A stretch of DNA of 35,049 nt, taken from SYAN01 sp049459795. Its GTDB lineage: Bacteria > Actinomycetota > Actinomycetes > Nanopelagicales > Nanopelagicaceae. Shown piece after piece: positions 23,885 through 31,567 of the stretch. The DNA is taken from assembly GCA_049459795.1 (NCBI GenBank), contig JBMUDS010000008.1, positions 1-35,049 of the forward strand. The letters run 5' to 3'. Each line of letters opens with the position of its first letter. Position 1 is the stretch's first letter. The translations under genes were made by a program, and so were the position numbers. The notes beneath the pieces were generated by a model, which made no database searches, was not told the origin of the DNA, and saw only the letters and a list, made by a program, of their open reading frames with translations.

Positions 23885-25138
23885 CTAATCCTCCGCCGAG
23901 AGCGCTGGAATTCCTAGCCTTCTAGCCATCCGTATCGCTCCCATATCGGTCAATGAGGCGATTTGGTCGACGACCACACGCAATTTCGCCGCCCCGTTGT
24001 GGGCATCATGCCATTGATCCAAGAAGAATGTCTCGATCCCCTTCGGTGCATCCTCCATCAGCCGAGAGACTAGAGCCTTGAGGAGCTCGCGCTGTTCACT
24101 GTATCTGCTCTGCGAGCTCTCGGCATTTATGATGAAGAAGTCAGCGATCGACTTGAGGAAGGCGACCTCGATCCTTGATTCGCGAGGAATGATCAATGTT
24201 GCGCCGTATCGAGTGAGTGGACCATCTCCGAACCTCGTACGAGTAGCGCTCTCGGCTGCTCGTGCGAACCGGCTGATCAGGTCGGAGGTCAAGTTCTTCA
24301 ATCTCGAGAGGTCACCATGGGTGAGGTCGAAATCCCTCGGCCAGAGTGAAAGCGATGTGATTGCTTCTATCGCGCCCTCGATCTCCTGGTCCGATGCATC
24401 GCTGATGAATCGCTCCCGGATCGTTGCTGCGATCTCACTTCTATGTTCGTCAACCTCACGCATCGACAACTTCCCGGTGACGATCCCATCTTCAAGGTCA
24501 TGAACCGAATAGGCCACATCATCAGACCAATCCATGATCTGTGCCTCTATCGACGTCTCACGCTCAGGTGCTCCGGTGCGAACCCAATCGAAGATCCTCA
24601 CATCGTCTTGATAGAGACCGAACTTCGGATTTCCCGTCTCGCGTGGCCAGGGATACTTGGTCGCAGCATCCAACGATGCACGGGTCAGATTGAGACCTAC
24701 TGAGTGACCTGAACCATCACGACTCTTGCTTTCAAGGCGAGTGAGGATTCGAAAACTCTGAGCATTGCCTTCGAAGCCACCACATTCTCCTGCTATCTCA
24801 TCGAGTGCTCGTTCACCATTGTGACCAAAGGGTGGGTGTCCAAGATCATGCGCAAGACATGCGGTATCCATCAAATCTGGGTCAGCGCCAAGTGCGCCAC
24901 CGATCTCGCGACCGACTTGTGCACACTCAAGTGAATGTGAGAGACGAGTGCGTGGGAAGTCGTCCGCCCACGGGACAGCGACCTGTGTCTTCGCCGCGAG
25001 TCTCCGAAGTGCGAATGAATGAATGATCCGAGCGCGATCGCGAGCAAACTCACTTCGCTCAGGTCGCTTCGAGGGATCGGTTACGAAACGCTCCCGATCG
25101 GCATCGGAGTAGGGACTCGTGTTCGTTGGTTTCACCAT
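23885..25138 (-). CDS. dgt: Deoxyguanosinetriphosphate triphosphohydrolase family protein (HD domain)
   Basis: HD-domain phosphohydrolase expected to split dNTPs into deoxynucleoside and triphosphate. Metal ligands are visible as H68 in RLSHSLECAQVGREI, H97-D98 in LAHDLGHPPFGHNGE and the later DWSDDVAYSVHDLEDG. The N-terminal RDRARIIHSFALRRLAAKTQV matches the family opening. The length of 417 aa is normal for the actinobacterial type. The start ATG 25138 overlaps the end of the SanA-like gene by seven bases (ATGGTGA), which suggests translational coupling. Placement just before dnaG is a common actinobacterial arrangement and fits a role in nucleotide pools during replication. Confidence 0.9.
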   Translation of the reverse strand: MVKPTNTSPYSDADRERFVTDPSKRPERSEFARDRARIIHSFALRRLAAKTQVAVPWADDFPRTRLSHSLECAQVGREIGGALGADPDLMDTACLAHDLGHPPFGHNGERALDEIAGECGGFEGNAQSFRILTRLESKSRDGSGHSVGLNLTRASLDAATKYPWPRETGNPKFGLYQDDVRIFDWVRTGAPERETSIEAQIMDWSDDVAYSVHDLEDGIVTGKLSMREVDEHRSEIAATIRERFISDASDQEIEGAIEAITSLSLWPRDFDLTHGDLSRLKNLTSDLISRFARAAESATRTRFGDGPLTRYGATLIIPRESRIEVAFLKSIADFFIINAESSQSRYSEQRELLKALVSRLMEDAPKGIETFFLDQWHDAHNGAAKLRVVVDQIASLTDMGAIRMARRLGIPALSAED

Positions 25139-25815
25139 GTCGGAATCAATCCATCGATCGTCTCTTCGCTGATCATGATCCCCCGCCTACCCAGAGTCGT
25201 ATATGCAAGATACGCGCCAGTCTCCCGTAGTAAGTATCGAAACGAGGCATTATCGATATTGGCAAGACCATATGCGGTGGGCAAACAACGAGCGGTGATC
25301 CCTTGATCCTTCGCCATCGCGGTCGCTCTTAAGCAATGAAATGGGTCGGTGACGATCAAAGCGGATTCCAAGTCAAGGCCTTTCATCGCGGCTGTATAGG
25401 AGAGCGTGCTCGAGTAGGTATCCCGTCCTTGTGCGATGGCGATGATCCGCGATTTCGGTACTCCTTGTAAGACCAACCACTCCTTGCCACTCTCTGCTTC
25501 CGTGGTGCGATCACCAGGGGCACCATCGCCAACCGTCATGATGGCAGGAGCAAGGTTCTTCGTGAATCCATCGCGTGCGGTCTTCAATCGAGCCTTGAGA
25601 ACCGGTCCAGGTTTGCCATCCAATTGCGCTGCGCCGAGCACGACGATCACTTCAGCGCTATGCGATGGAACATCGAATGCGAGTTGCGTGAGATCGTATT
25701 CAGCAGCAGATTCGCGCGCATTCCACCAGGTCTTCCCAAAGAGATAGAGCGGAACTGCCAAGGCAACGACAAGGACCAGGATCACGATTCGAAAGAAGAT
25801 CTTTATCGCCAGCAT
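25132..25815 (-). CDS. SanA/YdcF-like DUF218 membrane-anchored protein
   Basis: The product has one N-terminal membrane segment (about residues 4-26) and a DUF218 domain. Landmarks are AEVIVVLGAAQLDGKPGPVLKARL, TVGDGAPGDRTTEAESGKEWLVLQGVP, the ESA-like turn in GRDTYSSTLSYTAAM, and LIVTDPFHCLRATAMAKDQG. Relatives include SanA and YdcF, linked to envelope integrity in enterobacteria, but the activity is not established. ATG 25815 (227 aa) was chosen since GGGTGAG precedes it at the end of dusB; an in-frame ATG ten codons upstream would overlap dusB more. It is sandwiched in the dusB-dgt-dnaG operon, with 1-base and overlapping junctions on either side. Confidence 0.8.
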   Translation of the reverse strand: MLAIKIFFRIVILVLVVALAVPLYLFGKTWWNARESAAEYDLTQLAFDVPSHSAEVIVVLGAAQLDGKPGPVLKARLKTARDGFTKNLAPAIMTVGDGAPGDRTTEAESGKEWLVLQGVPKSRIIAIAQGRDTYSSTLSYTAAMKGLDLESALIVTDPFHCLRATAMAKDQGITARCLPTAYGLANIDNASFRYLLRETGAYLAYTTLGRRGIMISEETIDGLIPTW

Positions 25816-25816
25816 C

Positions 25817-27022
25817 TCACCCACCCGATCCGGCATCTGCATCACTACCGCTCATCGCGCCGACGAGATCATCGCGCGCTTCCATTGCATCATCAAGCCA
25901 TCCTTGTGGCAAGGAGACTGAACGGGCATGTGAGCGCCGCCCCCTCGGTGCATCACCGATCGCCTCTGGGTATGGCTGGTCTACGAGTTGATCAAGGAGC
26001 CCCCGTAATTCAGCAAGTGAGGAGACCATGCCAAATTGCGGACGTAGGCCACCTTCGACTCGAAATCCCTTGAGATACCAAGCCATATGTTTACGAAGGT
26101 CGCGGCAGGCACGGAATTCATCACCGAAATACTCCATCAAGAGTTCCGCATGGCGATAGATCACGCTACTGACCTCAGATAGTCGAGGTAACGGTCTCGC
26201 CTTTGCGCCGGTGAATGCCCGGACGAGATCTGCGAAGAGCCATGGACGCCCGAGGCACCCTCTACCGACGACAACGCCATGACAACCCGTCTCACGAATC
26301 ATTCGAAGCCCATCTTCGCCTGACCAGATATCACCATTTCCAAGCACGGGAATTCCCCATGGCTTGAGGAACTCGACCAATTCGGCGATCTTCGACCAAT
26401 CCGCTTCGCCGTCGTAATACTGCGCCGCAGTACGAGCATGGAGAGCCACCCAGGCAACTCCGGCATCTGCAGCGATCTCAGCAGCGGAAAGGAAAGTCCT
26501 ATGGTCATCATCGATACCTATGCGCATCTTGATGGTCACTGGCATGCCGAATGGTTTCGCACTCTTCACAGCCGATGTCACGATCTCACGGAAGAGGAGT
26601 TGCTTGAATGGAAGTGCTGCGCCTCCGCCTTTGCGAGTCACTTTCGGGACAGGACAGCCGAAATTGAGATCGATGTGATCAGCGAGATCCTCACGACCTA
26701 ACATCTCGATGGCACGTGAGAGCGATTCACCTTCGGTGGCATAGAGCTGAATCGAGCGAGGCGACTCGTCTTTTCCTGGGACGATCATCCGCATCGTCTC
26801 TTCATTACGTTCAACGAGAGCGCGGGCAGTGACCATCTCAGATACGAAGAGTCCGGCACCTTGTTCTCGACAGAGGGTGCGGAAAGCAGAGTTGGTGATG
26901 CCCGCCATCGGCGCGAGTACGACAGGCGGATCGACTACGACTTTCCCGTCAGGAAAGCGGCCGTTCTCGATACCGAGCGTAAGCGGAGGAACTAACACCC
27001 GAGAAGTTTCGGTGCTAGCCAT
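25817..27022 (-). CDS. dusB: tRNA-dihydrouridine synthase (DusB family)
   Basis: Flavoenzyme that reduces uridine to dihydrouridine in tRNA. Motifs: VVLAPMAGITNSAFRTLCRE for FMN and substrate binding, IDLNFGCPVPKVTRKGGGAALP with catalytic C123, VTIKMRIG, ALHARTAAQYYDGEADW (Dus signature region), and VLGNGDIWS followed by GVVVGRGCLGRPWLF. The total of 401 aa includes a C-terminal helical tRNA-binding domain. ATG 27022 has an AGGTGGAG site upstream and overlaps the 3' end of glyS by 31 bases. The glyS-dusB order is common in Actinobacteria. Confidence 0.93.
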   Translation of the reverse strand: MASTETSRVLVPPLTLGIENGRFPDGKVVVDPPVVLAPMAGITNSAFRTLCREQGAGLFVSEMVTARALVERNEETMRMIVPGKDESPRSIQLYATEGESLSRAIEMLGREDLADHIDLNFGCPVPKVTRKGGGAALPFKQLLFREIVTSAVKSAKPFGMPVTIKMRIGIDDDHRTFLSAAEIAADAGVAWVALHARTAAQYYDGEADWSKIAELVEFLKPWGIPVLGNGDIWSGEDGLRMIRETGCHGVVVGRGCLGRPWLFADLVRAFTGAKARPLPRLSEVSSVIYRHAELLMEYFGDEFRACRDLRKHMAWYLKGFRVEGGLRPQFGMVSSLAELRGLLDQLVDQPYPEAIGDAPRGRRSHARSVSLPQGWLDDAMEARDDLVGAMSGSDADAGSGG

Positions 27023-28368
27023 GACTCCACCTGATCGATTCCGATTCTCTCTTGGCTCATCGTGTCACGTTCACGGATCGTCACTGCATGATCCTCAAGA
27101 CTCTCGAAGTCGATCGTCACACAATATGGAGTGCCGATCTCATCCTGACGTCGATAACGTCGACCGATAGCACCTGCATCATCGAATTCGACGTTCCAAT
27201 TCTTTCGAAGCGCGGTAGCAAGATCGCGAGCCTTCGGCGAAAGATCGGCATTACGTGAGAGCGGCAGGACAGCGACCTTGACTGGCGCCAATCGTGGATC
27301 AAGGCGCATCACTGCGCGCTTCTCCATCTCGCCTTTCGCATTAGGTGCCTCATCCTCGCGGAATGCATCCATCATGAAAGTCAACGTGCAACGATCGACA
27401 CCTGCTGCTGGCTCGATCACGAACGGAGTCCATCGCTCACTCTTCTCTTGATCGAAGTAAGAAAGATCCTTTCCGCTCTTCTCGCTATGCGCTTTGAGAT
27501 CGAAATCAGTGCGATTCGCGATCCCTTCGAGCTCACCCCACTCGGTTCCTTGGAACTCGAACTTATATTCGATGTCGACGGTTCGTTTCGAGTAGTGCGA
27601 GAGTTTCTCCTTCGGATGTTCGAAGAGGCGAAGCCGTTCCGGATCAATCCCGAGGTCGGTGTACCACGCCAGCCGAGTGTCAATCCAATACTGATGCCAC
27701 TCTTCATCGGTGCCTGGAACGACGAAGAATTCCATCTCCATCTGTTCGAATTCGCGGGTACGAAAGATGAAGTTACCTGGTGTGATCTCGTTCCTGAAAG
27801 ATTTGCCGATCTGACCGATACCGAATGGTGGTTTCTTGCGAGCGGTCGTCATAACATTCTCGAAGTTGATGAAGATTCCCTGGGCAGTCTCGGGGCGCAT
27901 ATATGCAAGCCCACTCTCATCCTCTACCGCGCCGAGGAATGTCTTGAGAAGCCCCGAGAACTGGCGTGGCGGTGTGAACTTTCCTTTGGTGCCACAATGA
28001 GGGCAACCAAGCTCCTCCGGTCCAGAAGGTTTGCGACCATGCTTTGCTTCGAAAGCCTCTTCCAAATGATCGGCACGATATCGCTTATGGCATGAGGTGC
28101 ACTCTGTAAGCGGATCCGTGAAAGTCTCAACATGGCCTGAGGCTTCCCATACTTCACGCGCCAAGATCACGCAGGAATCGATGCCGATGACATCTTCGCG
28201 TCCGGTGACCATAGAGCGCCACCATTGCCGTTTTACATTGTTCTTAAGTTCAACGCCGAGCGGACCGTAGTCCCACGAAGCACGAAGTCCGCCATAGATC
28301 TCGGAGGATGGGAAGACGAATCCACGTCGCTTCGAAAGGGAGACGATGGTGTCAAGACGATCGGCCAT
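26992..28368 (-). CDS. glyS: Glycyl-tRNA synthetase, dimeric (single-chain) type
   Basis: Class II aminoacyl-tRNA synthetase that charges tRNA-Gly. It has RRGFVFPSSEIYGGLRASWDYGPLGVELKNN at the N-terminus, a cysteine zinc-like region (CTSCHKRYRAD ... CPHCGTKG), PETAQGIFINFENV (motif near ATP binding), IGKSFRNEITPGNFIFRTREFEQMEMEFF (motif 2), and the C-terminal anticodon-binding domain VKVAVLPLSRNADLSPKARDLATALRK. The 458 aa length is usual for the actinobacterial alpha-2 enzyme. ATG 28368 has GGAG six bases upstream. A possible own promoter and a small hairpin lie in the 83-base gap before it. Confidence 0.95.
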   Translation of the reverse strand: MADRLDTIVSLSKRRGFVFPSSEIYGGLRASWDYGPLGVELKNNVKRQWWRSMVTGREDVIGIDSCVILAREVWEASGHVETFTDPLTECTSCHKRYRADHLEEAFEAKHGRKPSGPEELGCPHCGTKGKFTPPRQFSGLLKTFLGAVEDESGLAYMRPETAQGIFINFENVMTTARKKPPFGIGQIGKSFRNEITPGNFIFRTREFEQMEMEFFVVPGTDEEWHQYWIDTRLAWYTDLGIDPERLRLFEHPKEKLSHYSKRTVDIEYKFEFQGTEWGELEGIANRTDFDLKAHSEKSGKDLSYFDQEKSERWTPFVIEPAAGVDRCTLTFMMDAFREDEAPNAKGEMEKRAVMRLDPRLAPVKVAVLPLSRNADLSPKARDLATALRKNWNVEFDDAGAIGRRYRRQDEIGTPYCVTIDFESLEDHAVTIRERDTMSQERIGIDQVESWLAPKLLGC

Positions 28369-28397
28369 GAGTTACTCCGTCCGGCTGGCTGTCGGAA

Positions 28398-28413
28398 GGG
28401 CCGACGATGGCCC
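28398..28413 (-). other. Small hairpin in the glyS leader
   Basis: GGGCC and GGCCC are exact inverted repeats around a 6-base loop, 30 bases before the glyS start. It is too short for a T-box and no T-box sequence is seen. It may affect glyS translation or end the upstream transcript, but could be chance. Confidence 0.3.
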
Positions 28414-28429
28414 GTCAATGGAAGAGGCG

Positions 28430-28435
28430 ATTTTA
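28430..28435 (-). promoter_or_regulatory. Possible -10 of a glyS promoter
   Basis: TAAAAT on the minus strand is near consensus and would start a leader of roughly 55 bases that holds the small hairpin and the GGAG site. No clear -35 was found; glyS may also be read from the upstream ABM-like gene. Confidence 0.35.
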
Positions 28436-28451
28436 CTTCGCTCGCACTCGA

Positions 28452-28733
28452 TCATTCGTTAGATTCGATGTAGCCACCTGGCTCATCGATTGCGCGAGCG
28501 AGGATCGGCACTGCCGTCAGCTTCACTTGATAATTCGAGAGCGCTCTTCGATAAGAACCGATATTGACCCACTCCGTTACCAAGGCCACCAATTCAGGCT
28601 CGTCAGTGTTCTCCCCTATTCGCCCAGAGCGGTACCCCGGACAGGCTGCGAGGGCCTCATGGGCTAGCGCCAAGTCACCCAAGAACTTCCCGCGTTCCCC
28701 AAGATCGATGCGGAAACGAGCGATGGCGAACAT
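28452..28733 (-). CDS. ABM-like (antibiotic biosynthesis monooxygenase fold) small protein
   Basis: A 93-residue protein with a dimeric alpha-beta barrel pattern: an N-terminal strand MFAIARFRI, a helix with FLGDLALAHEALAACPGYRSGRIG, a strand VALVTEWVNIGSYRRAL and a last strand-helix segment. Such domains occur in small oxygenases, heme-degrading enzymes and many proteins of unknown role, so the activity cannot be named. The start ATG 28733 has TAGGCT exactly six bases upstream and no Shine-Dalgarno site, like other leaderless genes here. It is divergent from the ZIP transporter gene by 59 bases and may be read together with glyS downstream. Confidence 0.6.
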   Translation of the reverse strand: MFAIARFRIDLGERGKFLGDLALAHEALAACPGYRSGRIGENTDEPELVALVTEWVNIGSYRRALSNYQVKLTAVPILARAIDEPGGYIESNE

Positions 28734-28739
28734 CCCCTG

Positions 28740-28745
28740 AGCCTA
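28740..28745 (-). promoter_or_regulatory. -10 element of the ABM-like gene (leaderless start)
   Basis: TAGGCT on the minus strand ends six bases before ATG 28733. No Shine-Dalgarno site is present. Confidence 0.45.
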
Positions 28746-28757
28746 TGTGATTCTTAA

Positions 28758-28772
28758 TGAAAATGATTCTCA
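28758..28772 (+). promoter_or_regulatory. Zur-like operator upstream of the ZIP zinc importer
   Basis: TGAAAATGATTCTCA is an imperfect palindrome with one mismatch to the actinobacterial Zur site TGAAAATGATTTTCA as I remember it. It lies where the -35 region of the predicted promoter would be (the -10 TACCCT is at 28781-28786), so a bound repressor would block RNA polymerase. Zinc-dependent repression of a zinc importer is the expected logic. Fur sites are similar, but the target gene favours Zur. Confidence 0.75.
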
Positions 28773-28780
28773 TTATGTGT

Positions 28781-28786
28781 TACCCT
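28781..28786 (+). promoter_or_regulatory. -10 element of the ZIP transporter gene (leaderless start)
   Basis: TACCCT lies exactly six bases before ATG 28793, just downstream of the Zur-like operator. It fits the repeated leaderless pattern of the window. Confidence 0.5.
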
Positions 28787-28792
28787 CTCGCT

Positions 28793-29638
28793 ATGAGTAC
28801 AGCGCTCGTTCTTGCAGCCGTAACTGCCATCGCAACAGCCCTCGGTGGCCTCCTTGCACTGAAATCGAAAGATCGCCTCCACCTGGTCTTGGGCCTTTCC
28901 GCAGGACTCCTTCTCGGACTCGTCGCATTCGAACTATTGCCTGAGGCTTTCGCTCACGATGCTGGGCAATTCCTCAATGTGCCGATCACAGCGATCGCGC
29001 TCATTGGCGGATTCATGGCACTCCACCTCTTCGAGAAGTTCTCTGGCGGTCATGAACCCGTGGAATCCGATTACGGACACGAGCACAAGCATGTTGGAAA
29101 CGTCGCTGGAACCTTAGGCGCTCTCGCTATGGCGGGGCATGTCCTCATCGATGGAATCGCGCTGGGCGTGGCATTCCAAGTTTCAAACGAACTCGGTATC
29201 GCAGTATTCGTCGCAATTCTCGTCCATGCATTCAGTGATGGTCTCAATACCGTCTCACTACTCATCAAGAGCGGAAATTGGACCAAGAAGGCGATCGCCC
29301 TCCTCGGTGTGGATGCGATTGCTCGCGTCTCTGGTGCAGCGATCGGATCATCGATCGCGCTCAACGATGATTACATCGCGATCTATCTGGCGCTCTTTGC
29401 AGGTGTTCTCATCTATCTTGCGACGTCTCATATCCTCCCTGAGGCGCATTCGAGACATGCTTCTCGCTGGACTTTAGTCACCACTGTTGCCGGTGTATTG
29501 GTGATGTGGGGACTTGTAAGCCAGATTCATAGCTCAGATATTCATGCTCATGATCACTCGCATTCTGAAGATCACTCGGAGGAGCATGACGAGGAGCACG
29601 AGGATGATCACGATCATTCTGAGGAATCTGACAAGTAA
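28793..29638 (+). CDS. ZIP-family metal (zinc) transporter with His-rich tail
   Basis: Membrane importer for zinc or related divalent metals. About eight hydrophobic segments are seen in 281 aa. Metal-path histidines and acidic residues appear in HVLIDGIALGVAF and HAFSDGLNTVSLLI, the typical ZIP helix IV/V patterns. A histidine cluster near residue 93-105 (HEPVESDYGHEHKHV) and a long C-terminal tail of alternating H, D, E and S (about the last 40 residues) may bind zinc. ATG 28793 was chosen over an in-frame ATG at 28757 because the earlier one lies inside the Zur-like operator, and because a -10 sits six bases before 28793. The Zur-like site and the gene together suggest zinc starvation control. 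Confidence 0.88.
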   Translation: MSTALVLAAVTAIATALGGLLALKSKDRLHLVLGLSAGLLLGLVAFELLPEAFAHDAGQFLNVPITAIALIGGFMALHLFEKFSGGHEPVESDYGHEHKHVGNVAGTLGALAMAGHVLIDGIALGVAFQVSNELGIAVFVAILVHAFSDGLNTVSLLIKSGNWTKKAIALLGVDAIARVSGAAIGSSIALNDDYIAIYLALFAGVLIYLATSHILPEAHSRHASRWTLVTTVAGVLVMWGLVSQIHSSDIHAHDHSHSEDHSEEHDEEHEDDHDHSEESDK

Positions 29639-29659
29639 AACGAGGAAAATACCGAAATA

Positions 29660-30193
29660 TCAGGCTATGGCTGCTGCGATCTTTGCACTCTGAGAGTCAG
29701 AGTGTTCTGGGCTTAGCGGAATGAAGACCTGGCCGATCAGCCAACGAAGAACTAGCGCTGTCCCCGCGGAGTCAGAGGCGACTGCTGATGCAAGGCCTTG
29801 GAAGATCTTGCTCCAAACCTCCCCATCATGACGGGCTAGTAGTCCAGCGACAGTGCCTGAATCCTTCGCCACCGCCATCGCGAGCGCCTTATGTCCAGAG
29901 ACCTCACGCGAGATGATCGCTAACCGAGCAGCGACTTCTCGCTCCCGTAGCGCCAGTTGGATGATGCGTTCCAGCTCCATCTCGACCACAGCAAGGAAGA
30001 CTTCGTTCTTGTCGCGAAAATGGTTATAGAGAGAAGCCCGCGAGACTCGCGCTTGATCCGCGATTTCAATCATATTGGTCTGAGCGAGGCCCTTCTCTTC
30101 AATCAAGGCGAGCGCAGTGGTCACCAATGCATTCCTCGTCTTGCGGTGGAGTGAATGCTGGTATTGATAGGTAGTGACTGAATTCGAATCCAT
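29660..30193 (-). CDS. TetR-family transcriptional regulator
   Basis: DNA-binding repressor-type protein, 177 aa. The helix-turn-helix is near residues 22-68: NALVTTALALIEEKGLAQTNMIEIADQARVSRASLYNHFRDKNEVFLAV, a good TetR pattern. The C-terminal ligand domain is too variable to name a ligand. It begins 12 bases after the clgR stop without a Shine-Dalgarno site, so translation may be coupled to clgR. Its 3' end is 21 bases from the convergent ZIP gene. The target is unknown. Confidence 0.85.
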   Translation of the reverse strand: MDSNSVTTYQYQHSLHRKTRNALVTTALALIEEKGLAQTNMIEIADQARVSRASLYNHFRDKNEVFLAVVEMELERIIQLALREREVAARLAIISREVSGHKALAMAVAKDSGTVAGLLARHDGEVWSKIFQGLASAVASDSAGTALVLRWLIGQVFIPLSPEHSDSQSAKIAAAIA

Positions 30194-30205
30194 AAGAGAG
30201 CGCGA

Positions 30206-30478
30206 TTATGCGGCGTTGGAATCGACGACCGTGAGAGTTGGTGTGTCGACTCGGGTCATTGAACTCTGAACGCTGGTGATCACATGTACCAAAGAGAGTT
30301 CCAGCGCTTGGCAGATGGCATTGAGCAATTCCGAGGATGCTTCCTTTTGGCCTCGTTCTACTTCGGATAGATACCCGAGAGAGATCTTTGCCGATGCGGC
30401 AACGTCGCGGAGAGTCCTTCCTTGTGAAATCCGGGCATCACGAAGCGTTGACCCGATATGGGTCCTAAGCAACTCCAT
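30206..30478 (-). CDS. clgR: ClgR-type XRE-family regulator
   Basis: A 90-residue helix-turn-helix protein that matches ClgR, the actinobacterial activator of Clp protease and stress genes: LLRTHIGSTLRDARISQGRTLRDVAASAKISLGYLSEVERGQKEASSELLNAICQALEL. The GYLSE.ERG.KEASSELL block is the hallmark. The place just after pgsA-cinA is also usual for clgR. The start ATG 30478 has GGGGAG about 5 bases upstream. A direct repeat (TTAGGCA twice, 21 bases apart) lies upstream on this strand. ClgR is itself degraded by Clp in relatives; here the C-terminal ...VVDSNAA ends in Ala-Ala, which resembles a Clp degradation tail. Confidence 0.88.
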   Translation of the reverse strand: MELLRTHIGSTLRDARISQGRTLRDVAASAKISLGYLSEVERGQKEASSELLNAICQALELSLVHVITSVQSSMTRVDTPTLTVVDSNAA

Positions 30479-30513
30479 GCATCTCCCCTTTCACTCTCTT
30501 CCCCGTCTCATTC

Positions 30514-30541
30514 TGCCTAACGAGTTATGAATCTTGCCTAA
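30514..30541 (-). repeat. Direct repeat TTAGGCA upstream of clgR
   Basis: On the minus strand two copies of TTAGGCA (30541-30535 and 30520-30514) start 21 bases apart, about two helical turns. One lies in the end of cinA and one in the 46-base gap before clgR. They could be an operator for autoregulation; chance is possible. Confidence 0.3.
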
Positions 30542-30995
30542 GGATACGACTCAGCAGGGCTAGCGCGCCGGTTACCGCGCCGCCACGGACCTCAAGTCGC
30601 CCCAGCTCGCCCAGACTCAGGTGCTGAGCCTCTTCTTTAGGCCCTGAGATCGCGATCCAGACCTCTCCGGCCGCGATTCCATCATGGGGTCCTGGTCCAG
30701 CAACGCCCGTCGTCGCTATCCCCCAGGTTGCTTGGAATCTCTGTCGAGCGCCTATAGCCATAGCGCTCGCTACTTCACGAGAGACGACTCCTTCACTCTC
30801 GATCAATTCCGGAGCGATACCAAGGAGGTTGACCTTCGCATCGTTCCCATAGGCCACCACACCGCCTAGGAAGATCTCCGAAGCACCTGGAATCTCAGTG
30901 AAGGCCGAAGCGATTGCGCCACCAGTGATCGACTCTGCCACCGCCACTGTCTCTCCTCTACGACGAAGTTCCGCTAGAAGTGATGCGGCGATCAT
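30525..30995 (-). CDS. cinA: CinA C-terminal domain protein (nicotinamide-nucleotide amidase type)
   Basis: A 156-residue protein that is only the CinA C-terminal domain (PncC), which deamidates nicotinamide mononucleotide in the NAD salvage cycle. Landmarks: TVAVAESITGGAIASAFTEIPGASEIFLGGVVAYGNDAKVNLLG, VVSREVASAMAIGAR, WGIATTGVAGPGPHDG and GEVWIAIS. The N-terminal molybdopterin-like COG1058 domain of full CinA is absent, as in many Actinobacteria. Its start overlaps the end of pgsA by 4 bases (30992-30995), so the two are translationally coupled. Confidence 0.9.
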   Translation of the reverse strand: MIAASLLAELRRRGETVAVAESITGGAIASAFTEIPGASEIFLGGVVAYGNDAKVNLLGIAPELIESEGVVSREVASAMAIGARQRFQATWGIATTGVAGPGPHDGIAAGEVWIAISGPKEEAQHLSLGELGRLEVRGGAVTGALALLSRILRQDS

Positions 30996-31567
30996 GATCT
31001 TCTTTGAAAGGCGGCGCGAAAGTACTGATACCCCGAATAGATGGTGAGGATGATCGCAATTCCCAAGAAGATGTCACGAGGAAGATGAAGCCACTCAGGC
31101 AGCGGAAGAATGTAAAACCCGACGGAGATGTTCTGAATAAGGGTCTTCACTTTTCCGATCCTATTGGCGGGGATCACTCCATCCTTGATCACTGCGATTC
31201 GCAGGATCGTCACCGCTAACTCCCTGCCGAGGATGACCAGAGTGACCCAGATCGGCATCAATTCCAAGTAATTGAGCGAAATCAAGGCAGTCGCGATCAG
31301 GGCCTTGTCCGCAACCGGATCCCAAAACTCCCCGAAATCTGTGATCTGGTTGCTCGACCGAGCAAGTCTTCCATCGATGACATCGGTCATTGCAACTACG
31401 AAGAAGAGGAACCATGCGAAGAGACGCAGCCCGTCATTCTCGCCATTCTGACTCAAGAGCGCCCAAGCACAGAAGGGCAAAGCAAGGATTCGAACGATGG
31501 TCAACATGTTAGGGAGATTGAAGATCACGCGTCGTGCGACCTCATCTCGCTCTGCTGGACCGACCAT
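30992..31567 (-). CDS. pgsA: CDP-diacylglycerol-glycerol-3-phosphate 3-phosphatidyltransferase
   Basis: Membrane enzyme that joins CDP-diacylglycerol and glycerol 3-phosphate to phosphatidylglycerol phosphate, the first step to phosphatidylglycerol. The CDP-alcohol phosphotransferase motif is DGRLARSSNQITDFGEFWDPVADK (D-G-x2-A-R-x8-G-x3-D-x3-D). About five hydrophobic segments are seen in 191 aa. NLPNMLTIVRI at the N-terminus is typical. The start ATG 31567 shares a base with the rimO stop (TAATG), a classic coupled junction. In this neighbourhood it sits between rimO and cinA as in other Actinobacteria. Confidence 0.93.
   Translation of the reverse strand: MVGPAERDEVARRVIFNLPNMLTIVRILALPFCAWALLSQNGENDGLRLFAWFLFFVVAMTDVIDGRLARSSNQITDFGEFWDPVADKALIATALISLNYLELMPIWVTLVILGRELAVTILRIAVIKDGVIPANRIGKVKTLIQNISVGFYILPLPEWLHLPRDIFLGIAIILTIYSGYQYFRAAFQRRS

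Noticed and set aside
27448..28095. 215-codon plus-strand frame opposite glyS
   Set aside because: Antisense to conserved glyS motifs, with no domain pattern of its own.
28369..28451. T-box leader for glyS
   Set aside because: The gap is 83 bases, far too short, and no T-box sequence is found.
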